64,000 nt of DNA from Neonectria sp. B-13 (Eukaryota > Ascomycota > Sordariomycetes > Hypocreales > Nectriaceae): NCBI GenBank assembly GCA_002682825.1, contig NOKP01000015.1, forward strand, positions 62,001-126,000. The letters run 5' to 3'. Shown piece after piece: positions 12,028 through 24,393 of the stretch (position 1 is the stretch's first letter; every line of letters begins with the position of its first letter). Position numbers and translations under genes: made by a program. Under the pieces are notes generated by a model. The model did not search any database, was not told the DNA's origin, and saw nothing but the letters and a program-made list of their open reading frames with translations.

Positions 12028-12776
12028 ACGAAGAAGGAGGAAGATGCAATGGGTTGCAAAGTGCGGAAATACATCGTTTTACTTTGGACGTATCATCGTT
12101 ATATCTACCCCGTACCTAGTGCTAGGATAGACTACCTATTTACCATTACCACCCACATCTCCACTTGCTTAAATGCATCGGCCTCCATTAGCTTCTTTAT
12201 CTCCATTTTGTCAGCCAGGGCGTGCATAGATCCTCCAAATTAGCACGGCGGCTCCACTTTAGGTATAGGGTAGCGTACGTTTTAGCAACAGCTTAAATAC
12301 GCTTCTCATTGATACAAATTCTAAACGAGCGACTAGATAGCTTGATTCACGGCAAAATATCCTGTTTCATTACATATTACCACAATTACTCAACCGTGCA
12401 CACTATCAGTGATACGTAACACCATATCTTTCCTAATGGCGATATCGGCTTCAATGCTCCACAACGACGATCCCCCGCAGTTAACGTACCTGAATAGGCA
12501 GGTCACTGTCAACGCCATATCTAAACTTTACTGTAAGCAGGAAATGCCGCCTGGAATCGTGCGTTGCTGAGATACGTCGTAGGATCGGAGAGCACGCTAA
12601 TACCAAGATAAGCTCATTAATCAGGTCGGCCCTCTTATCTCAGTTCTTAATCTCACCATCAGTAGCCGAGTCGTACAACACTGAGACAAACACAAGAGTC
12701 ACATTTAATTGACGACTGCCCTCTCGTAATCGCCCTTTTGGCCACACCTGGGCACTAACTCAGGCTCTAATCCAAA
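12028..12776. other. Intergenic, nothing recognised
   Basis: AT-rich spacer between two plus-strand genes. It should hold the permease 3' end and the promoter of the transpeptidase. No clear TATA box, repeat or small gene was seen. Confidence 0.6.
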
Positions 12777-14511
12777 ATGCTTGGACTTTCGAAATCGCTT
12801 CTTATCGCCCAGGTCTCGCTTGGTTTCCTCCAACAGGGTTTTGCAGCGCCATCTCACAGAGAGCCTCGCCTTGGAGCCGTCGCCTCGGAAACAGACATTT
12901 GCAGCAAGATCGGAACCAAGCTGCTCAAGCATGGAGGAAATGCTGCAGACGCGATGGTCGGAACCGTCCTTTGCGTCGGCGTTGTTGGCATGTACCACAG
13001 CGGCCTCGGAGGCGGTGGTTTCATGCTCGTCCGATCAGACACTGGCACGTACGAGTTCATCGATTTCCGCGAGACTGCACCAGCGGCAGCATTTGAGGAT
13101 ATGTACAAGAACAATACGAACTTGAGTATCTACGGTGGATTAGCAAGGTGAGTTGGACAACTGCAGTGCGATGGGCAAGACTGACAAGACCAGCGGAGTC
13201 CCTGGTGAGCTACGAGGGCTAGAGTATCTGCACAACAATTATGGCGTTCTGCCCTGGGCCGATGTCGTTGCTCCCGCCATTCGGGTCGCCCGTCGTGGCT
13301 TCACGGTCAACGAAGATTTGGTCAGGTACATGAACTCCATCAGCGGGGGCGAATTTCTGACCGATGATCCAACGTGGGCACTTGATTTTGCTCCCAAAGG
13401 CCACCGAGTCAAGTTGGGCGAGACCATGACACGAAAGCGCTATGCTGACACACTGGAAACCATTGCGAACGAGGGTGTGGATGCATTCTACACGGGCGCT
13501 ATCGCAAATGCCACCATCGCCGCACTTCGGAAATCCAACGGTACGATGACACTCGAGGACCTGAAGAATTACACCGTTGTCATCCGGGAGCCAGCTCAGA
13601 TTAACTACAGAGGCTACAAGCTGACAGCGTGTAATGCACCGTCTGGTGGGATCGTCGCTCTCAGCGCGTTGAATGCTGTCAACAACTACAAAGATTTTGG
13701 CGACACCAGCTTGCGCAACCTTACAACTCACAGACTTGATGAAGCTATTCGCTTCGCGTACGGACAGCGCACCGAACTTGGTGATCCGAGTTTCGTCGAC
13801 GGCATCGCAGAATACACGGCAAGCATGATATCTCCAGAAGCTGGCGCAGAGATTCGCTCAAAGATTTCCGACACGAGGAGCCACAATGTGTCGTGGTACA
13901 ACCCGAAAGGCCTTGAGTCCCTCGACACACCAGGTACCTCACATGTCACAACCGCCGATGCTAGCGGGATGGCCATTTCGCTCACAACAACTATCAACCT
14001 TCTCTTCGGATCGCGCGTCATGGTTCCTGAGACCGGAGTCATTCTGAACAACGAGATGAACGATTTCAGTATCCCTGGTACAAGCAACGCGTTTGGATAT
14101 ATTCCAAGCGCAGCAAACTTCGTCCGTCCCGGCAAGAGGCCACTCTCTTCCATATCACCCGTGATCGCCGAGACTCCTAAGGGGTTGTTGTACCTCGTCG
14201 TCGGAGCTGCGGGCGGCAGCCGCATCATTACCTCGACCATCCAGAATATCCACAACGTCCTTGACTATGGACTATCGATAGCCGAGGCATTAGCACAGCC
14301 ACGCCTTCACGACCAGCTGAGCCCTGATGTTGTATCATTCGAGTGGGCTTACGACAACGGGACCGTGAGCTATATGAAGAACCTTGGTCATAACGTTACT
14401 TGGACGGCGCCTGGGAGTAGTACTGCGCAGGGAGTACGGTTGTTGGCAAATGGGACTTTTGAGGCGGCTGGCGAGCCGAGACAGAAGAATTCGGGCGGGT
14501 TTGCAGTATAG
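12777..14511 (+). CDS. Gamma-glutamyltranspeptidase
   Basis: Two exons (12777-13147 and 13194-14511; intron 13148-13193, 46 nt) give 562 residues, the usual family length. A signal peptide (MLGLSKSLLIAQVSLGFLQQ, cleavage near FAAPS) points to secretion or an outward membrane position. Family motifs follow in order: GGNAADAMVGT, GLGGGGFMLVRSD, DFRETAPAAAF, SGVPGELRGLE spanning the splice, and GTSHVTTADASGMAISLTTT. In this motif Thr372 is expected to be the nucleophile released by autocleavage into large and small subunits. NNEMNDFS and GKRPLSSISP supply oxyanion and gamma-glutamyl binding residues. It transfers or hydrolyses the gamma-glutamyl group of glutathione and its conjugates. Several N-glycosylation sequons (for example NNTNLS, NGT) fit secretion. 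No neighbour is an obvious partner. Confidence 0.95.
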
Positions 14512-15497
14512 TCTAGTCAGCTTTCCTGCTCGATGTAGGCCGTGTTGCGGCCCTGTGAGGCGAGGTGGCCGGAAACATCGGCCGTAATCCAGGAAGGGGG
14601 CCACCTTTGAAAGCTAATAATCCTGGCCCCGCCCCTGAAAGGAGCCAGGAGGCACACAACTGAAACAAGTTTTGAGTAGAATATCTACACTAGACTGCAG
14701 CCCGGAAACTGATTGATGGAATTGTTGGTCCGCCTTGGAAAATCTGCTCCTATGCATGTACTGCTGATGTGATAGCGGACAGCCTGCCGGTGAACCGCGA
14801 TATAAGCGATTGTGCAGAAAGATCAAGTCTGGTTCTGGTCAGCCTCACATCAGCAATATGGGGCGGTGTTCTGGCGCTCGGCACAACTATCACACTTGAC
14901 GAAAGCGGCAACATTGTGTAGGCACTTGTGTGTACATAGTATATGCATGACGGATGGCTCGGCGCCCCCTTTCGGTCGCAAGAAGTCTAAGATCGTCAAT
15001 TCGCAAGGTGATGCCAAAGATTAAACAGGTCCAATGTTCCCACTTTTCCCTTAATTACCAGTCCATGTTTCACCAGGATCAAGGATAAATCCACAGCACC
15101 TAGGAAAGCTGTGCATTGTCGCTGTTAGCTGTTCAGCCCCTGCATTTCTGCCCTGTTCTGTTAAAAATCATCTATAATACGGCCGAGGCTGTCGTGCGCA
15201 AGGTTCACAGCGGCAAGCGGAACCTCTCCTTGTCCTTGCTTCCTCCATATTTTTGACATTCTTTGGCGTTCATTGAACCCGCATTCGTTCCCCTACCATA
15301 TTTTCACTCTGTCGGGCAGGCTCCACGGCGACACAATCTGAGCAAAAGAATTACAGAGCATTGTGTATATGACTCTTTGCTGTTTAATTATTGTCGGCCC
15401 GGCTCCAGTCGATGCTTAATCGCTCGCTTCCTTCAAAGCCGTCGTTCAATCAACGACCGTCGAGCGCCCGATCGGTCATCGCCATCGCTGCTGGGCC
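14512..15497. other. Intergenic, nothing recognised
   Basis: About 1 kb between two plus-strand genes. The last 200 bases are pyrimidine-rich, as is common before fungal transcription starts. No repeat, RNA gene or small coding region was supported. Confidence 0.6.
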
Positions 15498-17126
15498 ATG
15501 AACGTCTCAATTCCCCGGCAACCCCTAAACATAGACAAGAAGATTGGTCTTGTCGACAAGTCTCTAGAGGAAAACATTGGCATACTCGAAAAACGACCTC
15601 TTTCAGATCCCGATGGCACTGGCTCGGTACTCGACCGACATCTGCCCTCGGACATTCCAAAATGGGCCCATTACATTTTCTCGTCCCCAATGGCCTTCAT
15701 TCACTCTTTACTCTCCCGTCCCTTTCTAACGCGCCTTGCCTGGTTCTTGGTCCCCAGCTACCTTCAAGGCCGAAATGTGCACCCACAATCGTCAAAACTG
15801 AGTCCTACGGCATACTTGGACGGTATGCGAGGCCTGGCAGCCCTCTTTGTCTTCTTCTGTCACTATACTTACACAGCCTTTGATGTCGGCTTCGCCTGGG
15901 GCGGCAACAACAGCAATTACGACATCTTAAAGATACCCATTTTGCGCTTGTGGTACCAGGGCCCGGTCTCTGTAACCATCTTCTTTCTCATCTCCGGATA
16001 CGCTCTCTCCTACCGGCCGCTCAAGCTCATTCGGAGCCAAAATGGTCAGGAGTTACTGAATACCTTGAGCTCGAGTGTCTTCCGCCGCCTTATTCGTCTT
16101 TACGTCCCTACCGCTATTGCCACTTTTCTTGTCGTCTGTTGTGTTCGATTCGGCGTTTACGAACACACCCGGGAATTCGCCATGGATAGGACCTACTTTA
16201 GGTTTGTCATGGAGTCGCACCCTGTTCGATCCGACAACGCGTGGGACCAGTGGACAGACTATTACTGGACCATGGTGAGGATGATTCACGTTTTTGGCTG
16301 GGATCGACCATTTGCGCACAACTGTATGTATCCCTCATCTCCGGTCGTTTTGAACTCGAAATTTCTAACTGTCGAAGTTTACCACCCTCATCTATGGACC
16401 ATTCCTATCGAATACCGGTGCTCTCTGTATCTGTTCCTTGTCATCCTTGCCACTGCACGTCTAAGGATGATTTGGCGATACTCCACCCTGCTCATAGTTA
16501 TCCTTCTTTCATACCGACACTCGAGATGGGAGCTTATCATGTTCTTGTTCGGTATGGCCCTCGCAGAGTGGGATCTTTACCGCGGCGCCCACGTCTTCAG
16601 CTCTTCAGGAGGAACAAAACGCGACCCCTTCAAACAGTTTCAGACTGTCTACTGGAACTGCATCAGCGTGTTAGGGCTTTACCTTATGTCCTTTCCGGAT
16701 GCTGGCGCAGACACTACACCTGGTTACGTCTACCTCTCTACCTGGATTCCATCGTGGTGGGATTCAGAGCCGTATCGGCCATGGCAAAGCATTGGCTGTC
16801 TCATCTTCGCCCTTGCAGTCTCCAACTCCGATTTCTGGAAGGGATTTTACAATTCGGCATTTTCTCAGTACTTGGGCAAGATCTCGTATGCTCTTTACCT
16901 TGTGCATGGTCCTGTCATGCATATGGTTGGATATCGTTGGGAAAGGTGGGCTTGGAACATCACAGGCGTTGAGGGGAGCCAATATGTTTCCGGGTTCATA
17001 TTAAGTATGTTTCTATGCATACCCTCAGTTTTCTGGGCTGCCGATGTTTTTTGGCGGGCTGTGGATATCCCCACAGTCAAGTTTGCGAGATGGTTTGAGA
17101 ACCAGCTCATTGTGCCTAGCAAGTAG
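15498..17126 (+). CDS. Membrane acyltransferase 3 family protein
   Basis: The frame is open throughout, but a 54-nt intron with good signals (16324-16377) is likely, because removing it gives AHNFYHPHLWTIPIEYR without an inserted low-quality stretch. The product is then 524 residues. After a hydrophilic N-terminus of about 60 residues come YLDGMRGLAALFVFFCHYTY, with the conserved His about 122, and VSVTIFFLISGYALSYRP. The HLWTIPIEYR block and several hydrophobic helices follow, ending in GKISYALYLVHGPVMHM. These are hallmarks of the acyltransferase 3 family: integral membrane enzymes that move acetyl or other acyl groups onto sugars, lipids or secondary metabolites. Acceptor unknown; the neighbours do not define a pathway. 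Confidence 0.88.
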   Translation: MNVSIPRQPLNIDKKIGLVDKSLEENIGILEKRPLSDPDGTGSVLDRHLPSDIPKWAHYIFSSPMAFIHSLLSRPFLTRLAWFLVPSYLQGRNVHPQSSKLSPTAYLDGMRGLAALFVFFCHYTYTAFDVGFAWGGNNSNYDILKIPILRLWYQGPVSVTIFFLISGYALSYRPLKLIRSQNGQELLNTLSSSVFRRLIRLYVPTAIATFLVVCCVRFGVYEHTREFAMDRTYFRFVMESHPVRSDNAWDQWTDYYWTMVRMIHVFGWDRPFAHNCMYPSSPVVLNSKFLTVEVYHPHLWTIPIEYRCSLYLFLVILATARLRMIWRYSTLLIVILLSYRHSRWELIMFLFGMALAEWDLYRGAHVFSSSGGTKRDPFKQFQTVYWNCISVLGLYLMSFPDAGADTTPGYVYLSTWIPSWWDSEPYRPWQSIGCLIFALAVSNSDFWKGFYNSAFSQYLGKISYALYLVHGPVMHMVGYRWERWAWNITGVEGSQYVSGFILSMFLCIPSVFWAADVFWRAVDIPTVKFARWFENQLIVPSK

Positions 17127-17350
17127 AAAAGTTTCAAACAATGAACAGGATCGTATTCAAATAAATAAAAGAGCTTCCATGTGCAGAATTTCACCCACGA
17201 GGGGTTCCAGCCCAGATCTTCCCAGGTTGCGCAAAATTTGCTCCGCTCAAGGGTTGACCTAGTCCATAAGAATGGATGACTTTCTCAACTATATATCGTC
17301 CTGAACGCGGTCTATGGATAGGGAACACCGAGGGGCTCTACCTATTAGAC

Positions 17351-18370
17351 CTACGCGAACGGGGTCCAGCCACTTTGGACCATGTCCACTGCCCTCTTTG
17401 TCGCCTCATCCAAGTCCTCTTTCGGAAGTCCTAGAACACCATTGGCCATTGGGCTTGTAGCTGCGTAGTCGCTGTTCTGCTTCGTAACATCAAATGCACG
17501 TCCATAGAGCATCTTGGCGAAGCCCGTCCGGATCCCCTGCTTCAGTTCCTCAGCACCATCTTGCATGCGCTTCTCCACGGATTCATATGTAATCTCCCAG
17601 TCCGAATCCGTAGTACCCATAACACGGTGCAGGCTGTCGAGCATATCGCGCTGTGATACCCGGAAACTGTTGATAAGAGCCTTGCTGTTTTTAAAGTCAC
17701 CAACACAAGGGCTGGTACCAGACTCTGGGAGACTGAGAAGGCCAGCAAGGGCGCGACCGCACTGCTCCCAGGTGCTAACAGTAAGGATTCGCTTCCCGTC
17801 GTCGAACATTGTGACCTTCCGATCCTTGATGGTGAAGCCAAACCACGGCTCGCCGAGTGCCAGACTCCATTCGTACCAAATACCGCAGGACAAAATCACG
17901 GTTGACAAGCCAAGCCTCTGTACCTCTTCAACCTGGGCAATAACTGCGGCAGCAAAAGTGTCCTCTTCGTCGAAGTTCTCCTTGTCCATGGGGTATCCAT
18001 AGGCGTTTGGCATGACGTAGGGGACGCCGGCCTTGGCAGCGGCGGCAGCAATCCTGCCATGGAGATCTTGGGGAGCTTGTACACTGAGAGTAATGACAAG
18101 GAACTGCTGGCCTTTGAGTGCTTCAACTATCGAGGACTCGTCTTCATAGTCAACCTTGACAGCCTTGATCCCCTCGGGAAGCTGACCCGTACTATCAGCG
18201 CGTGTCAAGGCGGTGACTGTGTGTTTGCCAGTCTGAAGAAGTGCCTTGGCGAAGGCCCCTCCAATGCGACCAGTGGCCTACTATAGGTTAGGATCTTAAT
18301 GTGTAAAACACGATGATGGAAGAATTCTTACCCCGACAATACAGACTCTCTCGATAGCCTTGGTAGACAT
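17351..18370 (-). CDS. NmrA-like NAD(P)-binding protein
   Basis: Two exons (18332-18370 and 17351-18277; intron 18278-18331) give 321 residues. The 13-codon first exon supplies MSTKAIERVCIVG and joins to ATGRIGGAFAKALLQTG, completing the GxxGxxG dinucleotide motif. Most of the rest follows the NmrA/isoflavone-reductase pattern: ALKGQQFLVITLSVQAPQDL, then a central beta strand and a substrate lobe with GFTIKDRKVTMFDDGKR. Such proteins are either NAD(P)H-dependent reductases of aromatic compounds or redox-sensing regulators; nothing here decides between them. The gene converges on the acyltransferase gene, with 224 bases between stops. A TATA-like element lies about 100 bases upstream of the start. 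Confidence 0.88.
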
Positions 18371-19653
18371 GATGGAATGGCGGGAATGGAATACAGAAGA
18401 CCTGGGTGGATTTAGGATTGATCTTGTTCAGATTGTATGGATGTCGGAATATATTGACGTATGTGCCGTTATATATGTTTTCACAACAGCGGGATGTTTT
18501 TACCGCCGTGTTTTAGTGTCGGAAATACAGACGGCGTTACGGCCAGGAGTTCGGCTACTAATTAGATCCCGGTGATCAATCTGAATCCGTACGTACATGA
18601 TAATTACAGTTCGTATGGTCTGGGGCGTCCTCCCGCAAGTCACTCTGAACAGCATGGCGCTGTGTTTCTCGGTGCAATAATGAGTCCGACATGCCCGTTA
18701 AATCCGGGGGCGGCAATATTAGTGTCCCTGCTCGCCAACAAAACCCCATATATTTGTCCAACGCTAACCACGGATCGTATTCAGATGCTCCCTCGTCCAA
18801 TTAGAAAGCGTTTCATTTTATTCTTTGAATACATGATACTCAGCCAATGCGGCCAGATTGGTCGCTGCAATAACGGAGCAGTACAGCCATTTAGCGTCCG
18901 ACTCGCATGAGCGAGAAATTGCAACTGTACGATTTGACTCCATCCAAGACGTCCTGAAACTTTGCTTTATGTGAGCGTCATCATCGACATGACGATCCGT
19001 TCGCGTTGGCGGCGATCAAGCACGTCCTCCGACAGTGACGCCAGACTAGACTACTCTCCTCTTTCATTCTCCCTTGGAAGTGATTTACCTGGTGATATGG
19101 CCGTGAAGGATGCTCTTTTGAGAGTACCTCCCACAGAACAGATTTGCCCTGGGTTCTCGCCCCAACCCACTCTCAGCAGGGCGTAGTCAACGTTGAACTT
19201 GTCCAGCATCTTAGTAAGTGGTAACCTACTATGTTGCCACGGTAAGAGTCATGTTAAATCCGATTGCTGCTTGTGTTAACATACATAAATGATAAAGAAG
19301 TCAGTGGTTTATGTCTTTAAGAGGTGAGCTTTGAGAGAGGAATGGCTGGGTTTAGGGTCCGAGATGTAGGCGCAATGTGCCGATGGCCGGGACGCACATT
19401 CGCTCGACGATAAATGCCAGGCCTGAGAATTATGCGATCTGTAGGAAGTAGTAAGGCTGCTTTACAGGGAGCGGCATCTTCTATAAGACCACTGAGAGTA
19501 GAAGAACATAAAATGCAGTAGTACCGTAATGGTATCTCGTGTACAGATCAGAGGACCCCAGCTCTCTGGGCGTGTAAAGGTGCCGACCTCCCGCGATTTC
19601 ATGCATCCACTCGAAAGATTCTCTTTATTCAGTGGAATTGCTGCTTCTGGTGT
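18371..19653. other. Intergenic, nothing recognised
   Basis: About 1.3 kb holding the NmrA-like promoter on one side and the 3' end of the esterase gene on the other. Short open frames are present but have no family character, coding bias or intron pattern that would support them. Confidence 0.6.
18469..18475 (-). promoter_or_regulatory. TATA box candidate for the NmrA-like gene
   Basis: Minus-strand TATATAA lies about 100 bases upstream of the start at 18370, a plausible spacing for a fungal core promoter. Confidence 0.45.
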
Positions 19654-21027
19654 TTACTGGCACTGGAAATACCCTGAAGCATTTATTAGCATGGATCGGT
19701 GAGAAGGGGACAGAGGGGACCACTTACAGTCATTCACCTTAGTGCAGGTGTATGTGCTTGCACACTATCAAGACTTATTAGCATTGCCGTCAAACTCCAC
19801 AGTCCCCCCTGAGGATATACCTTAGTTGGGCCCGTCCAGTTGATCCCGCCACATTGGCCCCAATGAGGCGCTGTCTCCGATCCCGCTGTGGTCGTTGACG
19901 CAGCTGCTGTAGTCGTGCTTGTCGCCGTCGGCGTCACCGAGGACTACATGGTAAGTCAGAGAGGCTTGAATAACCAAATTCTACCGAACCTCATCTTACT
20001 GTAAAGCTAAACCACTTGAGGTCTTCCTCTGAGAACACGTCGATAGAATGGCTGATACCACTACCAAGGAATGACTGCACCTAGCTCGTTACTATGCTTC
20101 TCTCTTAACCCCAGACCTCTCTTGTATCTCACCTGCAGCTTGTCCCCAAACACATATTTAGTGTATGGGCTTCGTGGAAAGTTGACCTCGGTAGAAATGG
20201 GGGTGGTCGAGTAACCCAGGACGCCCGTCCATTGCTTGATAGTCTCATAGTAATTCTGCACATTGAGGATCTGGTCGTCCGACCCATGGTAAATCTGCAT
20301 CTTTGGCCTTGAACCAGTGTATCCCGGGTACATGTTATCCACGACATTGGCCCATTGCTGCTGTGTCCATATGGACTGACCTGTCGAGCACGTGGAGTTC
20401 CAGAAGTCGGGTATGTCGTCTTCGCTCATGAAGCACCCAGCAGGGACGCCCGCATAGACGATACCAGCGGCGAAGAGGTTGGGATACGTAGCGGCCATGA
20501 CGTTCTATATCATTATTAGCTCATTTGGCTACTCTGAGGCTGGGAGCAACATCGGTCATGTGCGATCCACGCACCGTCATCATCGCACCTGACGAGATAC
20601 CCGTCACATACATCCTACTGCTGTCTGCACCATACTCCTCGACGATGAAGGCAACCATGTTTGCGATGGAGTTGCTCGCGCCGCCGCCTCCATGCGTCAG
20701 CGTCATCTTGGACGAAACATCCCAGCAATTGTCGTTAGTATAAGGGGTCTGGGGGTAGATGACGATGTAACCATATGTCTCGGCATACCGCGCCCACTGG
20801 CTTCCCTGATAATATGCCTGGGCGCTGCCGCTGCACCAATGGATGCCGACAACCACGGCGGGTTTGGAGGCCAGGTTCTGGGGCACGTAGAGGAACATGC
20901 GTGTGCCCGTCGGGTTGGAGCCGTAGTCTGTCACCTCAGTGAAGGTGGCGCGAGGCACGACCTCAGCACCGAGGACGGCGCTCAATAGGGAGACGACCCA
21001 GAAGCTGAGAAGAGTCAATGTCTTCAT
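19654..21027 (-). CDS. Secreted CE1 acetylxylan/feruloyl esterase with CBM1
   Basis: Six exons: 20575-21027, 20133-20504, 20000-20074, 19821-19943, 19728-19764, 19654-19673, giving 359 residues. A signal peptide (MKTLTLLSFWVVSLLSAVLG) is followed by a CE1 catalytic domain with GIHWCSGSAQAYY, DNCWDVSSKMTLTHGGGG and the nucleophile elbow GISSGAMMT (Ser145). GSDDQIL probably supplies the acid and GISHSID the His. A Thr/Ser/Ala linker leads to a complete CBM1: HWGQCGGINWTGPTK, CASTYTCTKVND and WYFQCQ, with four cysteines, ending at TAA. The last three exons are only 123, 37 and 20 nt, so naive prediction would lose the binding module. It removes acetyl or feruloyl groups from xylan outside the cell, and CBM1 anchors it to cellulose. 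AxeA-like acetylxylan esterase is the favoured identity; CE1 feruloyl esterase remains possible. Confidence 0.93.
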
Positions 21028-23631
21028 TATTCAATGGTTGAGGCGGTTCTTTGGGATATGGTACAGACATTATGGGAGGGATACATGAGGGCTAGATAAA
21101 GCATTTTAAAGCGGAACGAATGCATTCAATGTGAACCCGGAATCAAGCGCGCCTTGGCTTGAATGGGCGGCGCGGATCAGCAGCTTCCGTGTCCAATGTT
21201 CAACAGCAATCAAACACCGCTTCCGACAACGGCAATACTGTTAACTTCGGCTCGAGAATCCGCCATCCCGGTCACTACCCCGCGCATGACAGCGGGAGTC
21301 GGCCCATGATTCCCACCCTTGAAAGCATGATAGTGGGAATTGACTGCAATCGACAGACCACGGCACTGTTGGGGAGGAGTTCAACTGGGACGCGGGATCA
21401 TCTTCCGCTAATCAATTTGGAAGTGTTCGGGGGTCTCGAATTGAGCTTGTTCTGAGATTCCGCAATCCAATCTGGCTACTTGCATGCTCTTTTCCACTTT
21501 CTGTGGGGTGATGTTGTGTTGATCCGGGATTCCCACACGAAGAGCGGTGGCGGCATTGAAAAAAACGACGAATGCAACAGCCGCGGGAAAAGAAGGGGCC
21601 TAGTTGTGGAGCTTGAATCCAGTGTCAGCAACTATCGCGACAGTTTGAATGAGCGAAGAAACGGAGCGATTGTATTAGCGACACGACCGACACTCTTCTC
21701 GCTTGTAAAAAAGACGACGCCATAGCGACTGTGAGCTCCTGAGCTGGCAACTCCGGGAGGTTTATGGGCTTACAACCCGTCTGGTTTAGAGAGACTGGGC
21801 TTATGATAACGGCCACTGGCGTATGGTGTTAAGAGAGAAGCAGCTTTAGCTCTTTGCGTGTACATGGGGTAATAAGTATATAAGGCCAGTATCCGCATGT
21901 ATTACAGATATTCTTGGCAGTTCCATATCCTTCCGAAAATGACACCCTCCATTCCCTACTTTACCATTCAGTACGGAATGCCAACCTTTCACCAAGACTA
22001 AGAACCTGTGGCCTTTCCAACTAGGTCCATCTGCCCCGTGGCTATGTCCTGGCCATGACCTGCCTGCTTCCGGCAATCACAACAGGAAGGTGGTCTCATC
22101 GTCTGAGGAGTATAAGGGTGATTGACGCGGTGATGCAAGGTCGACTCGACAGAGTCACCTGACGAAGGTTTTGACACGAGCCAGTCCAGGCAGCTCATGG
22201 TCGTAGTATAGGGGAAGAAGTTCTTCTGAAATCTGAACAGGGCTACTAGTAAAATGAATAGGTGCTGGTAGATATATACTAAGAGCTAGCCGTAGTCCCG
22301 TCTCTTACCAGCCGAGGCAGAAAGCTTCATAGCCATGTGACTTATTCATTGAGGCTATGCAGGCCAGTAGGGTTCAGAACAAGCCCCAAACACAGCATTG
22401 TGTTTGCTCCTGGACAGGCAAGACTTATACAGAGCGTCTGATAATATCATGCCGCGTGATCCGCTTCGGAAGGAGCACTGCATATTGTTACTTTCAAAGG
22501 AATTGGAATTTGGCTGTGGAATAAAGTCAAATATTCGCAGGTTCTTGCAGCGACTTTTGTGTCAGCTGCCGACAGGTCACGGGTTCATACGTGTTCGGCG
22601 TTATCGTTTTCCTTGCATCTGCTCATTAAGAATTCAAAGCTTGTGCTTATTTATTGCAATTGTTACTAATAAACCTCACTAATCCCATGATTAAGCTATT
22701 ACATGTCGTTCTGCATGTTCCAAACGATAATATCGGGGCCATACTGAGCACGTAGCAGCCGGGCAACATGTTGTGATCAGTTGAATTACAGAGTCCATCG
22801 AGGTTCGTCATTAAATCTATCGCATTACAAGGTTGTCGCGGGTATCGGGTATCGGAATGGCCGGGTCGTAGGGTTAGGATTTCTATGGCAGGTTTAAACT
22901 TTCTGGATTTTGGATTTTCCTCCTGCTGGATCACGCCCCCAATCCAATAGTCAGACTATTCATCCCCCCTGCTGACATAGATTCCTTCTTACCTTGTCGT
23001 CTAGATGACACGTTTCTGGTTCCTTTCGGAGGACTAGAGAGAATCAATTGACGTTTAGGAGTTTGCTTTCCCTTCGAGTTAGTTATTAATCAAGTGTTCA
23101 TATCCTTCATCACCTTCAGTGATGTAATAGTATTATTGGGGTTTCTGAATTCACACCATGTAGTCCCGGTGGTTTCTCTTTTTTATCTCTTCAAAGTGTC
23201 TAGGCAATTGTCGCTAAGCGTAGATAGAGCATTATTTCCAGCCGTTCTATGTAACATCTTTACTTCGCCGTTTAGTCTCTGCTGTTGGCTTTCAGTGGAA
23301 AACTATGGCATGTTGAAACAAATAGTAACTACCAGTTGACTGCCTTCTACCGGTCAAGTCTGGCTATATATTAGACCTGCTATAGCGAAAATTCAGCTTA
23401 AATTGGAGTTCAGTCAGGAACTTTGACTAGGCCGGTAAACCTTATAGCGAATCTGACATTGGATTGAAGCTGACTTGATTCTCATACTGATGAACTTATT
23501 ATTACTGTGTCTTTCACTCAAACTAACACATTTTGCAGCTACATTTGGCTATTAGTTGGGAGAATTCTTAGACTTGATGTGAAATTGATCGAGAGAGGAT
23601 TTTCCTGTGATTGTTCTATACACTCAGCCCA
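21028..23631. other. Esterase promoter and AT-rich intergenic region
   Basis: About 2.6 kb. The first few hundred bases are the promoter of the minus-strand esterase. They contain GGCTAG at 21090-21095, which fits the XlnR/XYR1 consensus GGCTAR, and CCCCGC at 21278-21283, which fits a CreA site on the minus strand. From about 22400 to 23600 the sequence becomes AT-rich with stops in every frame. No gene or transposon was recognised. Confidence 0.55.
21090..21095 (+). promoter_or_regulatory. XlnR/XYR1-like site in esterase promoter
   Basis: GGCTAG matches the GGCTAR core bound by the xylanase regulator and lies about 65 bases upstream of the esterase ATG. A six-base match occurs by chance often, but the target gene is a typical member of that regulon. 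Confidence 0.35.
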
Positions 23632-24393
23632 TTACTTCTGTTTCTCTAGTTCCAAGAGGTAAGACGACACCGGCCCGTACGCTGCCAGCTTCTCCAAACA
23701 TGCTTTCACAGAAGGCAGCCCCGTCGCAGCCTCAAATTCCTGTAGATTATGGTTTTCAGTATTCTCTTAGTGTTGATGTGAGGAAGTGTGCAGCATTACC
23801 TCGAGTGAACTCCAACCAATCATTCCTGCAAATGCATTTGTGTCCTGCACTCCCCAGGCACTAAAGCTTGGCGCCTTTTGTCTTTCCAGTTCGACGATCA
23901 AAGCCTGCCAAGCACCTTCGACTTTTGTATCTGGTTCCTTGATACCGCTGACTTTTATGTATTGGGTATACTTATCGGTGGTTGTTCCCCCTGATTGCGA
24001 TTGCGTATCAGAGCTGAATAAGTCTGGAGCGACAGGACCCAGCAGGTAAGGCTTCATGATCTCCCGAAATGATGCAAACTTTTCAGAGACCCAAAAGCTG
24101 TTGAATGAGGAGACATGATCCCACTCTGCACCTCATTAGCTGGGAAGGGGGTGCGTGTTGCACGGATATCTTGATGCAAGGGACATACCCAGAGCTAAAA
24201 CCAGGCCACTGTGCTCAACATCTGCGCTCTCAGTGATGTTCTCAGCCTTGACCACCCTGCCGCGGTAGTAACTCAACAGTCCTGGAACATCAGAGAAGGT
24301 TGCTTTGGCTGCCGGCGGTAACACGTTCATGAGCCCTTGTAAGAGAACCGGATCTCGATTGAGGCGGGGGAAAACAAATTCTGTAATGGCCAT
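23632..24393 (-). CDS. Two-domain dimeric alpha/beta-barrel-like protein, function unknown
   Basis: Three exons (24189-24393, 23800-24125, 23632-23739) give 212 residues. The start is ATG 24393 in a strong context (MAITEFVFPRLN); further in-frame ATGs at 24420 and 24423 are possible. The two halves look alike: ITEFVFPRLN, then a helix and EWDHVSSFNSFWVSEKFASF; then YTQYIKVSGI, a helix, SFSAWGVQD and MIGWSSLEEFEA. Alternating strands and helices with repeated W/F patterns suggest two ferredoxin-like (antibiotic-monooxygenase-like) barrels. I do not recognise a named family. It is transcribed divergently from an NmrA-like gene 531 bases away, so the two may share a promoter. Confidence 0.72.

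Noticed and set aside
13219..14255. Two long minus-strand frames over the transpeptidase
   Set aside because: Antisense shadows of a gene with complete active-site motifs.
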